This document shows, piece after piece, positions 50,173 to 61,454 of a stretch of DNA of 64,000 bases. Under the pieces are notes generated by a model that was not told where the DNA came from, made no database searches, and saw only the letters and a list, made by a program, of their open reading frames with translations. Each line of letters begins with the position of its first letter. Position 1 is the first letter of the stretch. The DNA lies in NCBI GenBank assembly GCA_019321725.1, contig CM033109.1, forward strand, positions 19,499,993 through 19,563,992. Direction: 5' to 3'. The translations under genes and the position numbers were made by a program. Source of the DNA: Paulownia fortunei (taxonomy: Eukaryota; Streptophyta; Magnoliopsida; Lamiales; Paulowniaceae).

Positions 50173-50527
50173 TGACATAATGATATAGCCCCCGAAAATA
50201 GTAACCATGTTTTAAGACAGAAATATTATGCACGTGTGTGGATGAAAATATAGTACAATAAGACAGCCATTACTTGCAAATTCATTTGCTGGATTAGTCT
50301 GGTGCATGGCTAATATCTGTGTGTATTTGTAAACTCTGTTTATTGTGTCTACGGTTATGGTTACCGGGGCTTGATGTATGTATAAAAGAAGCTGGGAGTG
50401 TATGAATCAAATGATATTAGTATAGCTCCTAGATCAGTTATTGTGAGTTAATCCTTTATCCCAATATTTTCACTTTGCCGCTGGATTTTTCTAATAGTCC
50501 AACTAGTAGAAATTGTGTTACGTCACG

Positions 50528-51180
50528 TCAGCCTTCCCTGGATGGCGATTGAATATTGTCATGATGGATAAGTGCTAGAGCTAATTTCCATGTCCGGAAG
50601 AACACTTCTGTCGTCTGTGATAGCACACCAGGTGATCTCAAACTAATTAAAATCTTGTAAACCATGGCTAATAGATTTTTTATCAGTTGTTGACATGAAT
50701 TTGGTTTTTCATTTATGTCGCTTATAACTATCAAGCTCATATGCTTCCAAAAATTTTCGTTTCACAAGGTATCCAAGGGTCAATTAATGTTGCGTTCATT
50801 GAATTTTCTGGAGTTTATCCTAGAGTCAAAAGTAATTGAACGTTTTTTCAGAAATTAAGGAGATATTGATGAGAGTTCTTACATTGTTGAGCACTGTCAA
50901 GTAGCAGGACAAGTCATCCATTAAAAAAACATCATGATCATCATTGTTTTTAATTATATGAAACACAGTATTGACTTCTTCATCAACCAACAAATGATTT
51001 ATCATTTAGCCAATGGATGCTAATTTGACATCAAATAATACCACAACTGATCATTTCTGCATTTCAAACCTCCTTTTGTACTGAAAAAAACCCAATCATC
51101 ACAGTTTTATTTCTGAGTTTTTTCTTCATTGCTAACACAACTGAAGCTTTCCGATTGCTGGTCAAATATTTTTAGCTAGA
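50528..51180 (-). other. Minus-strand coding-like segment in unit B
   Basis: Counterpart of the segment in unit A. The minus-strand frame 50528-50740 has SLIVISDINEKPNSCQQLI and VYKILISLRSPGVLS. It diverges after the last block, because ctgtgatagc has two more bases than in A. This indicates loss of constraint in at least one copy. Confidence 0.3.
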
Positions 51181-51867
51181 ACTCCAGATTTGTTCAAACA
51201 GAAAAGCTCAGGGAGGCCCCCTTAATTAACCCTTGGAATTTTTAGTGAGGTTTGTCTTGAGAGTTGAGAGGTTTTGTTTTTATGCAAATGGAAGTGAGTG
51301 AGATTGATTGTTCTTCACAACATTGGTGTATCCAATTCTCTCCGCTTTCTCAAGACATTCTCTTTTAATAGAAATTACAACTCTGTATAGCTTCTCCAAA
51401 TGTCTTCTAATTATTTGCTTCAAGTAGACACTTACATATGTAATAAAGTGGCAGCCAAAACAGCATCCCGTTATTTTTACAGCTTCAGTTAACTTCTGAA
51501 TGCCAATTTTGATCTGCTTCATTATGTTGTAGATTGTTGATTTAAAACCATATTATCAGAATATAAGAGGCAATCCCTTGTAAATATTTGATGAAAGCAA
51601 CTCACACTTGAAAGTTTAATTTCAGTTAAGTCTCAAGAAGATGTTTTTAAGTGATGAATCTTGAGTTTTTATAAAGCTGTAAAGAAAGGTTTGGTTCTGT
51701 TGCAAGAAACTTGTTCTTGTAAATGGTCAAAAGCGGTGGCAATGATCTGGGGCAGAAACAAGCTGGCGAAGTTGATCTTTCTTTGAAAAAAAAAATGAAA
51801 ATTTGAAAAGGGAATTTCGATGCTTACAGAGGAGATATGTTTTTCTTTTGTCATTAAACACGAAAAA

Positions 51868-52335
51868 ATAACACTTTTTTGAAAGTTTTGGAAAAATATT
51901 TTGGCAGAATCTATTTTTGATAGTGGCGGAATGTGTATAGAATAAAAATATATTTGGATATTTTATTGAGAAAAAAAGATATGATATATTTTGGAAGACA
52001 TTTTTAAATATAGATATTTTGTTAAAATTGTTTGTTGTGACTAGTGAATGATTGATACAGGTTTTGTCAATTATAAAGGTTTTGTCAAAATTATTTGTCA
52101 AAATTATTTTAAAGGTTTTGTCAAAATTATACATTTTCAATTATAAAGGTTTTGTCAAAATTATTTGATTATGGTTAGTGGAGATATAGTAGGATGTATA
52201 ATTACTTAATTGAAGTAATGATTAATAAAATATTTTGGAAGAATAAAAATGTGTTTTTGGAAACAGCATTTCTCTAATACATTTTCCTTATGCGAGAGGA
52301 AAAACAATCCGGCAAAATGAAACCAAACAAAGCGT
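51868..52335. mobile_element. MITE-like insertion in unit C upstream region
   Basis: Units A and B lack these about 470 bp: in B aacacgaaagagatgaac runs straight into ctatggtgtaaac, while in C the corresponding points flank this insert. It is AT-rich, non-coding and ends gaaaccaaacaaagc, a phrase common at ends of small plant DNA transposons. I could not define exact terminal inverted repeats or a target duplication. Confidence 0.5.
52060..52168. repeat. Minisatellite of aaggttttgtcaaaattat
   Basis: Four to five imperfect copies of ggttttgtcaaaattat with short spacers (tt, attt, tacattttcaa) lie inside the MITE-like insert. Confidence 0.85.
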
Positions 52336-52518
52336 AAATCTTTGGTGTAAACTATAATTTCGAGAAGAATTCTTTCTCCTTCTTAATATTCAATCCATTT
52401 GTCAAATTCCAAATCGAAGTATTCTCTCACTCTTTAACTTTTTATTTTCTTCTACAATTAGGCTGAAATGAAAATAGAGAAATGATAAATAGTTATCTAG
52501 TACCATAAGCATTTCTTT

Positions 52519-52944
52519 TGTTGTTGGATTATTTTTGGAAACTTGTTATGTTGAAAATAAGTTAGTCATGGAGGATAATGACTGCAAATTTTCAGCAACT
52601 AAAATGTGTTGAGCTGAAAAACAGAGAGAAAAATAAAGAACAAAATATAATATTTTTGTAATGACTCACAACACTTTTTCATTCATACAATATAATTAAT
52701 ATATGAACATGCTGCATATTTTGACAAAATGAAGACAAAAGTCTTTGGAAATCTAGAAACATTATTAAGCTATAAATGATATACACAACTAGCCCAACCT
52801 ATAGCACAACCTACAATTATATATGATAAAATATTTTCAACAAAAGTATGATAAATTAAGTCCAAATTTGCTGCACATTAATTGCAATATTTAAACATGA
52901 TATGACTCCAAATTTGCTTCTTTTTCAGCATATTAATTGCAACA
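52519..52944 (-). repeat. 3' LTR (left) of the 52.5-kb copia
   Basis: Aligns with 57113-57523. It ends ttgcaaca and is followed by the polypurine tract in minus orientation. Confidence 0.92.
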
Positions 52945-52956
52945 TTTCTCCCCCTT
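52945..52956 (-). promoter_or_regulatory. Polypurine tract of the 52.5-kb copia
   Basis: Minus strand reads aagggggagaaa directly before the LTR start TGTTGCAAT. Confidence 0.85.
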
Positions 52957-52962
52957 AATTTG

Positions 52963-55900
52963 TTAATCCATTATTCCAAGAAGTTCTCTCAATTTCAAAA
53001 ATTTATCTTTAGGAAGAGTTTTGGTAAGAATGTTTGCAACTTGATTTTCAGATTTGCAAAATGTGAGTTACTCTTCACCTTCTTCAATAGCTTCTCGAAT
53101 GAAATGATACTTGATAGATATGTGTCTTGTTCGGCTGTGAAAAACTAAATTCTTTCCATTGCAATTGCTGATTTGTTGTCACAAATTAATTCCGTTGCAA
53201 CACCTTGTTTCCTCCCAACATCTTCAAGGATTCTTCTCAACCAAATGACTTGAGATGTTGCCATTGCAGTTGAAACATATTCAACTCCTGTAGAGGATTG
53301 AGCAACAGTTACTTCTTTGAGGCCCAAGAAAACACACTAGAACGAAGGAAAAAAAGTATAACCAGATGTACTCTACATATCATCCAAGCAACCTGCCTAA
53401 TCACTATCACAATAACCTTCTAACTTTACTTTGGAACCTCTCCAATATTTGATACCAAAGTTAGTTGTACCTCTGATATACCTTAGTGCTCTTTTTCCAG
53501 CTCCAAAATAAGCTTGACTAGGATTGTTCATGAATCTTGACAACAAACTTGTGGGAAACATGATATCCGGCCTTGTGACAGTGAAATACAATAAATTTCC
53601 AATCAAACTTCTATACAAAGTAGCATTAATTTTTTTCTCACCATCTTCCTTCTTTAATTTTTCATTCACAACTAATGGTATAGAAGTTAAATTACAATCA
53701 CTCATACCAAACTTTTTCAAAACATTTTCAGCATATGTCTTTTGAGAAATAAACACACCATCACTTTCTTGATAAATCTTTATGCCCAAGAAATGATGGA
53801 GCATCCCCATATCATTCATTTCATATATTTTCATCATCTCATTCTTAAAATCATATATCATGTTCTCATTGTCACCACAAAATAATAAATCATCAACATA
53901 TAAAGCAACAATGAGAGTGAACTTACATACAAGTTTGGTTCACTTTTACTCTTCTTATAACCTTGATGATTGAAGTACGAATCAATTTGGCTATACCAAG
54001 CTCTTGAAGCTTGTTTCAGCTCATATAAAGCTTTCTTTAATCGGTAGACTTTTTTTTCTTCTCCTTTGATCACAAAACCTTGTGGTTGTTCCACAAAAAC
54101 TTCTTCTTTCAATTCTCCATTCAAGAAGGTAAATTTTACATCAAGTTAATATAATGACCATCCTTGTTGGGTTGCAAATGCAATGAGCATTCGGATTGTG
54201 TCTAAACGAGCACCTAGAGTGAAAATATCTTGAAAATCAATTCTAGGTTATTGTGCGTATCCCTTTGCTACAAGTTTTGTCTTGCTTCTTTGGAAAGAAT
54301 CATCCTCATTCAGTTTCACCTTTATAATCCACTTCACACCCACAACTTCTTTGCTAGTTAGTCTTTCAACTAGCTCCCATGTCTTGTTCTTCTCAATGAT
54401 ATTTATTTTTTCTTGCATTGCTTTTCTCCAGACTTCTTCCTTGATTGCTTCACCAAAATTTTCAGGTTCAATTGTATAAAAATTGCACCTTGCATAAACA
54501 TCACTTAGGCTTCTCATTTTCAATAGAGTAGAACTTGAATTTGAACTTGAAGATGAGCCGTTAGAAGATGAAAAATCAGCCCCTGAAGTATTGGGAACAA
54601 CTTCTTCATTTTCTTCAAGCTCACTTGTTGAAATTTAATTTTTCTTATCAAAGAAGGCTGCTCCTTTCTCAATTTTACTTGTCTCCCAATTCCAAGATGC
54701 ATTTTCATCAAATATGACATCCCTGTTGCTCATTATACTTTTTTTTTTCAAGTTGTAGAGGCAATAACCCTTTGACTTGCTGCTATAGCCAATGAAAATG
54801 CATTTCTCAATTGTTTCATCTAGTTTTTGCCTCTTCACTTTCGTAATTTGAGCATAGCAAACTGATCCAAAAATTCTTAAGTGCTTCACCGAAGGTTTTC
54901 TACCACTCCATGCTTCAAGAGGTGTTTTATCCATCACGGCTTTGGTTGGACATCTATTCAATAAATAAACAATCGTATAAACTGCCTCTGCCCAAAAAAC
55001 TTCTAGGCAATCCTTTGCCATGCAACATTGATTTTTCCATCTCCATCACTGTTTGATTTTTTTCTCTCCGATACTCCATTTTGTTGTGGAGTATATCCAA
55101 TTGCGAGTTGTCTTTCAATGCCTTCTTCTTCACAAAACTTCTTGAACTAGTTAGAAGTATATTCTTTCCTATTATCACTTCTAAGAACTTTAATGGAATA
55201 ACCACTTTGATTTTCAACAAGACTTTTGAACTTTCAAAAAATGCCAAAAACTTCAGATTTTTGCTTCATGAAATAAATCCATGTCATACGAGTAAAATCA
55301 TCAATAAAGAGGATGAAGTACTTGTTTTGTCCATGAGAAAGTGTAGACATAGGTCCACACACATCTGAATGCACAAGCTCTAGAGGTTATTTTGCTCTCC
55401 AAGCAACTCCTTTAGGAAAAGATTGTCGATGATGCTTTCCAAGGGCACATCGTTCACAAAAATGCTGAATTTCTTCAATTTTGGGGAGCCCATGCACCAT
55501 ATTTTTGTGTTGAAGTAGCTTAAGACTTTGGAAATTCAAGTGACCAAATGCCATAACCATGAATCATCCATCACTTGAGCCTTCATTGCGACATTTTTAG
55601 CATAATTGAAAGTGAGTGGGAAACTTCGATTTTTTTCCATTTGAATTCTTGTCAAAATCTGTTTTGGTTCATTTTTATCAAGAATGATGTAATTATTTCC
55701 TTCAAAATGGACTGCATAACCATGTTGTGCAAGCTGCCCAACACTCAACAAATTTTGCTCCAACTCTGGCACAAAAAACACATCACGAATGTATTTAGTT
55801 CCTCTCTTTGTTTCAACACAAATTGTTCATTTTCCTTGTGTCATGACAAGAGCACCATTCCCCATTTTCAATTGAGAATTTACACAGGTATCTATGCTCA

Positions 55901-56999
55901 AAAAAATTGATTTATCACCGTTATGTAGTTACTACAACCACTATCAATATACCAAATATCATTCTTTCTTTCGGTGGCAACTTGACAAGCATAAAATATA
56001 TTTTCTCCACATTCTTTCTCTTCCAAAAAGTTAGCTTGTTGATGATTTTGTGGTGGATTGTTTACATAACAATATTTTTGGACATGACCAAACTTATTAC
56101 AATTGTGACATTTAGGCTTGACTTTGAACCAACAATCATTATACTCATGACTCATTTTTCCACAATGTGTGCATTTCTTCTCATTATCATTTTTATTTTG
56201 GTTTCTATCATAGAAACCTCTTCCTCTTCCTCTAAAGTTTCTTTCTCTTTCTCTTCCTCTACCAAATCTTCCACCTCTAAATAGTTGTCCTTTATTTTGT
56301 TCACCACTTGATGATTCTCCATGACTCTTAATATTCACATTCATTTTTGATTGAAATGCATTTTCAATCGATTTTTCAGATTGTCTAACCAACCTTTCTT
56401 CATAAGATTTTAATGCTCCCATCAATTCATGAACATTCATTTGAGAAATATCCTTAGTTTGCTCTATTACAACCACAATAGGATTAAATCTCTCCGATAG
56501 ACAAATTAAAATTTTTTCAACCATTCTTTGGTTTTAGAGTTCTTCACCATAAGTCTTCCTTTGATTAGTTAACTCTACAAACTTTGAATGAAACTCATTC
56601 AAATTTTCTTTCTCTTTTTTCATTTTCAAATTTTCTAAATCCCTTCTAAGAGTTTGAAGTTTGATAGCTCTTACCTTTTTCTCCACCAAATTCCTTTTGA
56701 AGAATGTCCCATGCTTCTTTGGATTTTTCAGCTCCTATTATTCTTGGAAATATTGAATCTGCAATAGCTTGTTGGATTTTGGACAAAGCTGCAGCTTCTC
56801 TTTGTTTTGTTTTCTTCAACTCCTTTATTTGAGCTATTGTGAAATCTACTCATTCTTCCTCATCTTCATAGCCATCTTGTACAAGCTCCCACAAGTCTAA
56901 AGAGGCCACTAATGTCTTCATTTTCTTACACCAAAATTCATAGTTTTCTCCCCTAAAAATTGGAAGAGTAACCTACTGCAAATTGCTTGAGTTTGCCAT
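52963..56999 (-). pseudogene. Copia gag-pol pseudogene (minus strand)
   Basis: Opens at ATG 56999 (MANSSNLQ) and ends ELLGIMD at 52963. Blocks in order are: gag (56999-56150) with RGRGRGFYDRNQ and two zinc knuckles, CTHCGKMSHEYNDC and CHNCNKFGHVQKYC; protease DSGCSNYIT near 55935; integrase relics (55800-54640); RT with VVGVKWIIKVKLNED near 54340 and LKQASRAWY near 54010; and RNase H with LEGYCDSD near 53400 and ATSQVIWLRRILED near 53250. A frameshift falls just at the RT YVDD motif near 53900. Further frame changes occur near 56525, 55780, 55010 and 54520. Two knuckles, where many copia Gags have one, set it apart from the 43-kb element. Confidence 0.9.
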
Positions 57000-57094
57000 G
57001 ATATTTTTTCTGTTGCAACTTACTTTGATAGCAACACTGTTTTCTCTTTACACCACCTTCTTCTTGTGTTTTTTTCTTCAAAAAACCTGGCCTT

Positions 57095-57110
57095 TATAAC
57101 CAGATACCAC
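57095..57110 (-). promoter_or_regulatory. Primer-binding site of the 52.5-kb copia
   Basis: On the minus strand TGGTATCTGGTTATAA stands two to three bases after the LTR. The core TGGTATC is shared with the initiator Met tRNA type; the following bases differ from the usual AGAGC. Confidence 0.6.
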
Positions 57111-57112
57111 TT

Positions 57113-57523
57113 TGTTGGATTGTTTTTGGAAGCTTGTTATGTTGAAAGTAAGGCTTAGTTATGGAGGATAATGACTGCAAATATTCAACAACTAAAATGT
57201 GTTGAGCTGAAAAACAGAGAGAAAAATGAAGAGCAAAATATAATAATTTTGTAATGACTCACAATACTTTTTCATTCATACAACATAATTAATACATGAA
57301 CATGCTATTTTTTTGACAAAATGAAGACAAAAGTCTTTGGAAATATAGAAGCATTGTTAAGCCAGAAATGATAGACGCAACTAGCCCAACCTACAATTAC
57401 ATATGATGAAATATTTTCAACAAAAACATGATACATTGAGTACAAATTTGCTACACATTAATTGCAATATTTAAACATGATGTGACTCTAAATTTGCTTC
57501 TTTTCAGCACATTAATTGCAACA
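57113..57523 (-). repeat. 5' LTR (right) of the 52.5-kb copia
   Basis: 411 bp, starting TGTTGGATTG on the + strand and ending TTGCAACA before TCTTT. Confidence 0.92.
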
Positions 57524-58029
57524 TCTTTAACCAACTTAGTTCTAGTTAAATGTTATCAATAAGTACAAGGAATCAGATCCATTCCAAACTCAAGATTTAG
57601 TATTATATAAACATAGAGCATATACAAGAATCTTTCATATCACCTTATTTAATCACAGATTTATGGTGAATCCCTTTCAGCATAGGCCTTGATCATTTCA
57701 AACCATTTTGGCGGGACGGATAATGTTGATTATGCATGGAAAATGGGCTCACAAGAGAATGTAAAATATTTGGACATCAGGTATGTGCAGCACCAAGCTT
57801 CTTGCCTTCCCCTTTCTATGCTTCTAGTCTCCAATAAGTTGAAAGCTACACATCAAATTTAACATGGCTGCTGCGCCCGATGTTAATGTTACCAATTTAT
57901 GACATTTGAGAAGCATCTGTTCTGGTGGGGCATTCATTTGTTTTTTGACATGATCTTTTCAACTAGGAAAAAGATCTTAAAAATCCTAAACGAACTATCA
58001 ATACACACATAACCTTTCTGTCACAGCAT

Positions 58030-58037
58030 TGTAAATA
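58030..58037 (+). promoter_or_regulatory. Mutated TATA box of metallothionein copy C
   Basis: The homologous position reads TGTAAATA, with G in place of the second-position A of TATAAATA in copies A and B. The distance to the ATG is kept. The change is expected to weaken TBP binding. Confidence 0.6.
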
Positions 58038-58139
58038 GAAGCCAACAACTCTGTATATCTATAAGATCAAGTACTTTTGGTGAAAGTACAAAACAATTTA
58101 GAACCTTTCTTTCTATTCTCTTTCTGGTGCTAGAAGAAA

Positions 58140-58906
58140 ATGTCTAACTGAGGTGGAAGCTGTGGAGGATGTGGCTCAAGCAGCAAGTGTGGCAACCGCT
58201 GCGGGTAAAACAAACCACCTCCTCCCCCCCGGCCCCCAAGAAATAAAGAGGAGAATGGCCTTATTTTCATGGAAATTTGATCTGTTGACATGGTTATCTT
58301 AATTTTCTTAGTAAACATTTTTTTTTGGTTTTTTGCTTATTTCCTGAATCTGTCATGAACTTGTTTTTCGGCAGCCATTTAATTGAATATACTGATCATG
58401 AGTTACTGGCTCCCGTAATTTCTCTCCTCATCTGAATGCTACTTCACCATACTCCCTGAACTAGTCAATTCAACTGATGTATTTCTTAACATTCTCCAAG
58501 AACAAAATTTTCAAGATTTTAATGCATGATCTGTAATTTTGTGCATTACTAATCCTAACAAATTAAAATTATAACTCTGAGTCCTTGGTTGATCTTTTGA
58601 TCTATTGGCAGATGTGGGATGTGTCCAGATGTGGAGAAGAGCACAACTTTTACCATCATTGAAGGGGTTGCACCGGTGAAGATGTACGTGCAACATATGA
58701 TGAAATGAATTCATTTAACCTCAATAAAAACTCAACATGTCCTTAAATCTTTATCTATTTTTCCATTTTTTTTAGATGAAGGAAGTGAACAATTTAAATT
58801 TATCATCTTTAGGTACTCTGAAGGATCTGAGAAAAGCTTTGGTGCTGAAGGAGGGCACAGCTGCAAGTGCGGATCCAACTGCTCTTGCGATCCTTGCAAC
58901 TGTTGA
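58140..58906 (+). pseudogene. Type 1 metallothionein copy C, nonsense at codon 4
   Basis: Exons by homology are 58140-58204, 58612-58683 and 58813-58906, with GT/AG introns. Exons 2 and 3 have the same length as in A and B and stay open to the normal stop. Exon 1 is 12 bases longer and has a different sequence: MSN, a TGA at 58149-58151 where a Cys codon is expected, then GGSCGGCGSSSKCGNRCG. One further family Cys is Ser (agc). In exon 2 Tyr of MYPDV is Cys (MCPDV). The C-terminal CKCGSNCSCDPCNC is intact. With the stop, no in-frame upstream start and a damaged TATA box, I call it a pseudogene. The distinct exon 1 suggests it was already a diverged paralogue before it broke. Confidence 0.85.
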
Positions 58907-59273
58907 TGACATATAATGATTTAGGCCTCGGAAAATAGTAACTGTGGTTCAAGACAGAAATATTATGCAAATGTGTGATGAAAATATAGTACAATAAGAC
59001 AGCCACTACTAGCAAATTCATTTGCTGAATTTGCCTGGTGCATGGCTAATATCGGTTTGTGTATTTGTAAACTCTGTTTATCATGTCTATGGTTATGGTT
59101 ATCGAGGCTTGGAGTGTATGGAACAATTGATATTAGTATAGCTCCTTGATCAGTTATTGTTCGTTAATCCTTTATCCCAATATCTCTTACTTCCTACTGC
59201 TGCAATTTTTCTGATAGTCGGATTCATTGAAATCGCGTTACATCTGCCTTCCGAGGATGGCGATTGAATATTG

Positions 59274-59640
59274 TCATGATGGATAATTGCTAGAGCTAAT
59301 TTCCATATCCAGAAGAACACTTCTGTCATCTGATAGCACACCAGGTGATCTCAAACTAACTAAAATCTTGTAAACAGTGGCTAAAAGAGTTCTTATCAGT
59401 TGTTGACATGAACTTGGTTTTTCATTTATGTGACTGATAACTATCAAGCTCACATGCAAACCTTGAAAATCTCCAATGTAGTATCGTGTTTGCAGAATTT
59501 TCCGGAGTTCCTCACAAAGTCGAAGTAATAAATCATGTTCTCAGAAATTAAGGTGATATTGATGAGAGTTCTTACATAGTTGAGCACTGTGAAGTAGCAG
59601 GACAAGTCCTCCGAAAAAGCATCCTGACTTCTGGTCAGAT
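59274..59640 (-). other. Minus-strand coding-like segment in unit C
   Basis: Minus-strand frame 59274-59459 has HVSLIVISHINEKPSSCQQL and VYKILVSLRSPGVLS, nearly as in unit A. The upstream part of the segment is shortened by the GCATC-mediated deletion near 59630. Confidence 0.3.
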
Positions 59641-60167
59641 TTTTTTAGCTAGAACTCAAGATGAGTTCAAACAGAAAAGCTCAGAGAGGCACCTGTAATT
59701 AAACCTTTGAATTTTTAGTGAGGTTTGTCTTGAGAGTTGGGAGGTTTTAGTTCATATTTTTATGCAAATGGAAATGAGTTTGATTGATTGTTCTTCACAA
59801 TATTGGTGTATCAGATTCACTCCACTTTTCTCAAGATCAACCTCTTGTAGTAGAAATTTCAACTCTATATAAGTTCTCCAAATGTCTTCTAATTATTTGC
59901 TTCAAGTAAGTAGAAGCCCACATATGTAACAAAGTGGTAGCCAAAACTGCATCCTGTTACTTTTACAGCTTCAGTTAACTGGTGAATGCGAATTCTGATA
60001 TGCTTCATTATATTCTAGATTGTTGATTTAAAACCATGTTATCAGAATATATGAGGGAATCCCTTGTAAATATTTGATGAAAGCAACTCACACTTGAAAG
60101 TTTAATTTCAGTTCAGTCTCAAGAGGATGTTTCTAAATGATGAATCTTGAGTTCCTATGTGGGGAAG

Positions 60168-61017
60168 TGTTAAGGATAGTGTATTAAAATTACATATTAG
60201 TATATTAATTGTTGAATTAATAAAATAATATTTTATACTTATTTTTTTTATGTATATTGATATGCTTATTATTATAAAAATCCTTATTTATTTATGTAAC
60301 CATAATCTTAGTATATAAGTGTTATATACAAGATGATTAAGATTATGGATAATAAATTAAATTAGTTGATAATAAAATTAATTAAAGTTAGAATTTTAAT
60401 TAAATTATTATTAGTGTGGTCCATTAACATTAAGAATGTAATTGTCTTACCCAAATTGTTGAAGTGGTGATATCATAATAAAGCCACTTTATATAATGTG
60501 ATTATATAGGATTTGACCAAATGTAATTAATTCATATAATTTTCATTCTTTTTTGAAAATTTAAATAATATCAATAGATGATCATATATAGGTTAATTTT
60601 AATTTTGAGTGGTTATAAACTCCTATTTATTTCAGTATAATCTTCGATTTGCTCGTTAAAAGTTTGTTAATCAACATTCCTAAACACTTGCATTTTAGCT
60701 ATTGGAATGAGCGCTCCAAACTATAACTTGGTTTAAATTATCTATTTATTTGTGAATTAACGTTAGATAAGGAACAAGAAATAATTAGAGAGATTAACAG
60801 AAAATTTAACTCTAATTATAAATTGTTTATGGAAGGTCAAACCATATGTAATAATTATATCGATAAATTACTCAATGTTGATCAGAGTAAATTATTTTAC
60901 AATGGCAAGACTGCAATTCCAAATTTTTAATGGAGAATTCTTTAAATTAATAAATTTGATGAATTAATTAAAGAGTTTAATTAATTATTCGAATTTATTG
61001 GAGCTTGCAATTATAGG
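60168..61017 (+). mobile_element. LTR-type fragment abutting unit C
   Basis: Unit C stops at ggggaag and a TGTTAAGGATAGTG start follows, like an LTR tip. About 850 bp of AT-rich, non-coding sequence continues to gagcttgcaattatagg, where a MITE is inserted. No second copy occurs in the window, so it is a solo or truncated LTR of unknown family. Confidence 0.45.
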
Positions 61018-61454
61018 CAATATTTTTTATAACCGGACAAATGACCAAAGTGGTCGAACTGGCCTAATGAAAATTGACTATATTTTTTTATTATGTTATA
61101 TAAAATAGTAATATATAGATTAATCGTTATACAGTAAATTTTAAAGATAAAAAAATAATCAACTAAAAAATGTATAAAACAAAACCAAAAATCTAAATAA
61201 CCACATATATAAAATCAAATACAAAGTTTAAAGTTCAAACTTCCCAAAAATACAAAAAAATACAAAATTTAAAATAAAAATAAAAATAAAAGTTTTGACC
61301 GATTTTTGGCCGATTTTTTTATCGATTCTTGACCTGTTTTGACCGATTCAACCTCATTTTCAGTTTTTGATAGCTAATCGGATCGGACCAGACCAACCAC
61401 CAATTTTTGGTCGAACCGGATGATTCGATTCAATTCTGAAACATTGATTATAGG
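61010..61454. mobile_element. hAT-type MITE with 8-bp target duplication
   Basis: ATTATAGG stands at 61010-61017 and 61447-61454. The 429-bp insert (61018-61446) starts CAATATTTT and, on the reverse strand of its right end, CAATGTTTC. Its subterminal parts are rich in aaccgg/gaccga phrases, as in plant hAT MITEs. No coding sequence. Confidence 0.8.

Larger units (their letters stand above)
48469..51702 (+). repeat. Metallothionein tandem unit B
   Basis: Continues unit A's downstream neighbour after the copia insertion: ttcttcttataataggtcaaaag matches 51713 onward in unit C. It is the only unit whose interior has no transposon insertion. Counted without the copia, its period is 3242 bp. Confidence 0.9.
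52514..57528 (-). mobile_element. Ty1/copia retrotransposon in unit C
   Basis: Minus-strand element 52519-57523 bounded by the 5-bp duplication TCTTT (52514-52518 and 57524-57528). LTRs are 52519-52944 and 57113-57523. The uninterrupted site, catttctttaatccaactta, is preserved in units A (40384) and B (48805). The left LTR tip carries an extra TGT. The LTRs differ more than those of the 43-kb copia, so it is probably older. The coding region has several frameshifts and stops. Confidence 0.93.
51703..60167 (+). repeat. Metallothionein tandem unit C, interrupted
   Basis: Starts at caagaaacttg (51703), is split by a MITE-like insertion (51868-52335) and by the 52.5-kb copia, resumes at 57529 and breaks off at 60167, where LTR-type sequence TGTTAAGG starts. 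Relative to A and B it lacks about 220 bp in the 3' flank near 59630. The deletion joins two copies of GCATC. Confidence 0.88.

Noticed and set aside
52060..52168. Regular short repeats resembling a CRISPR array
   Set aside because: Spacers are 2-11 bases and the repeats overlap in sequence; this is a plant minisatellite in a transposon-like insert.
58149..58151. TGA in metallothionein copy C as selenocysteine replacing Cys
   Set aside because: Land plants lack selenocysteine insertion. Other lesions (TATA change, Cys-to-Ser) fit simple pseudogenisation.
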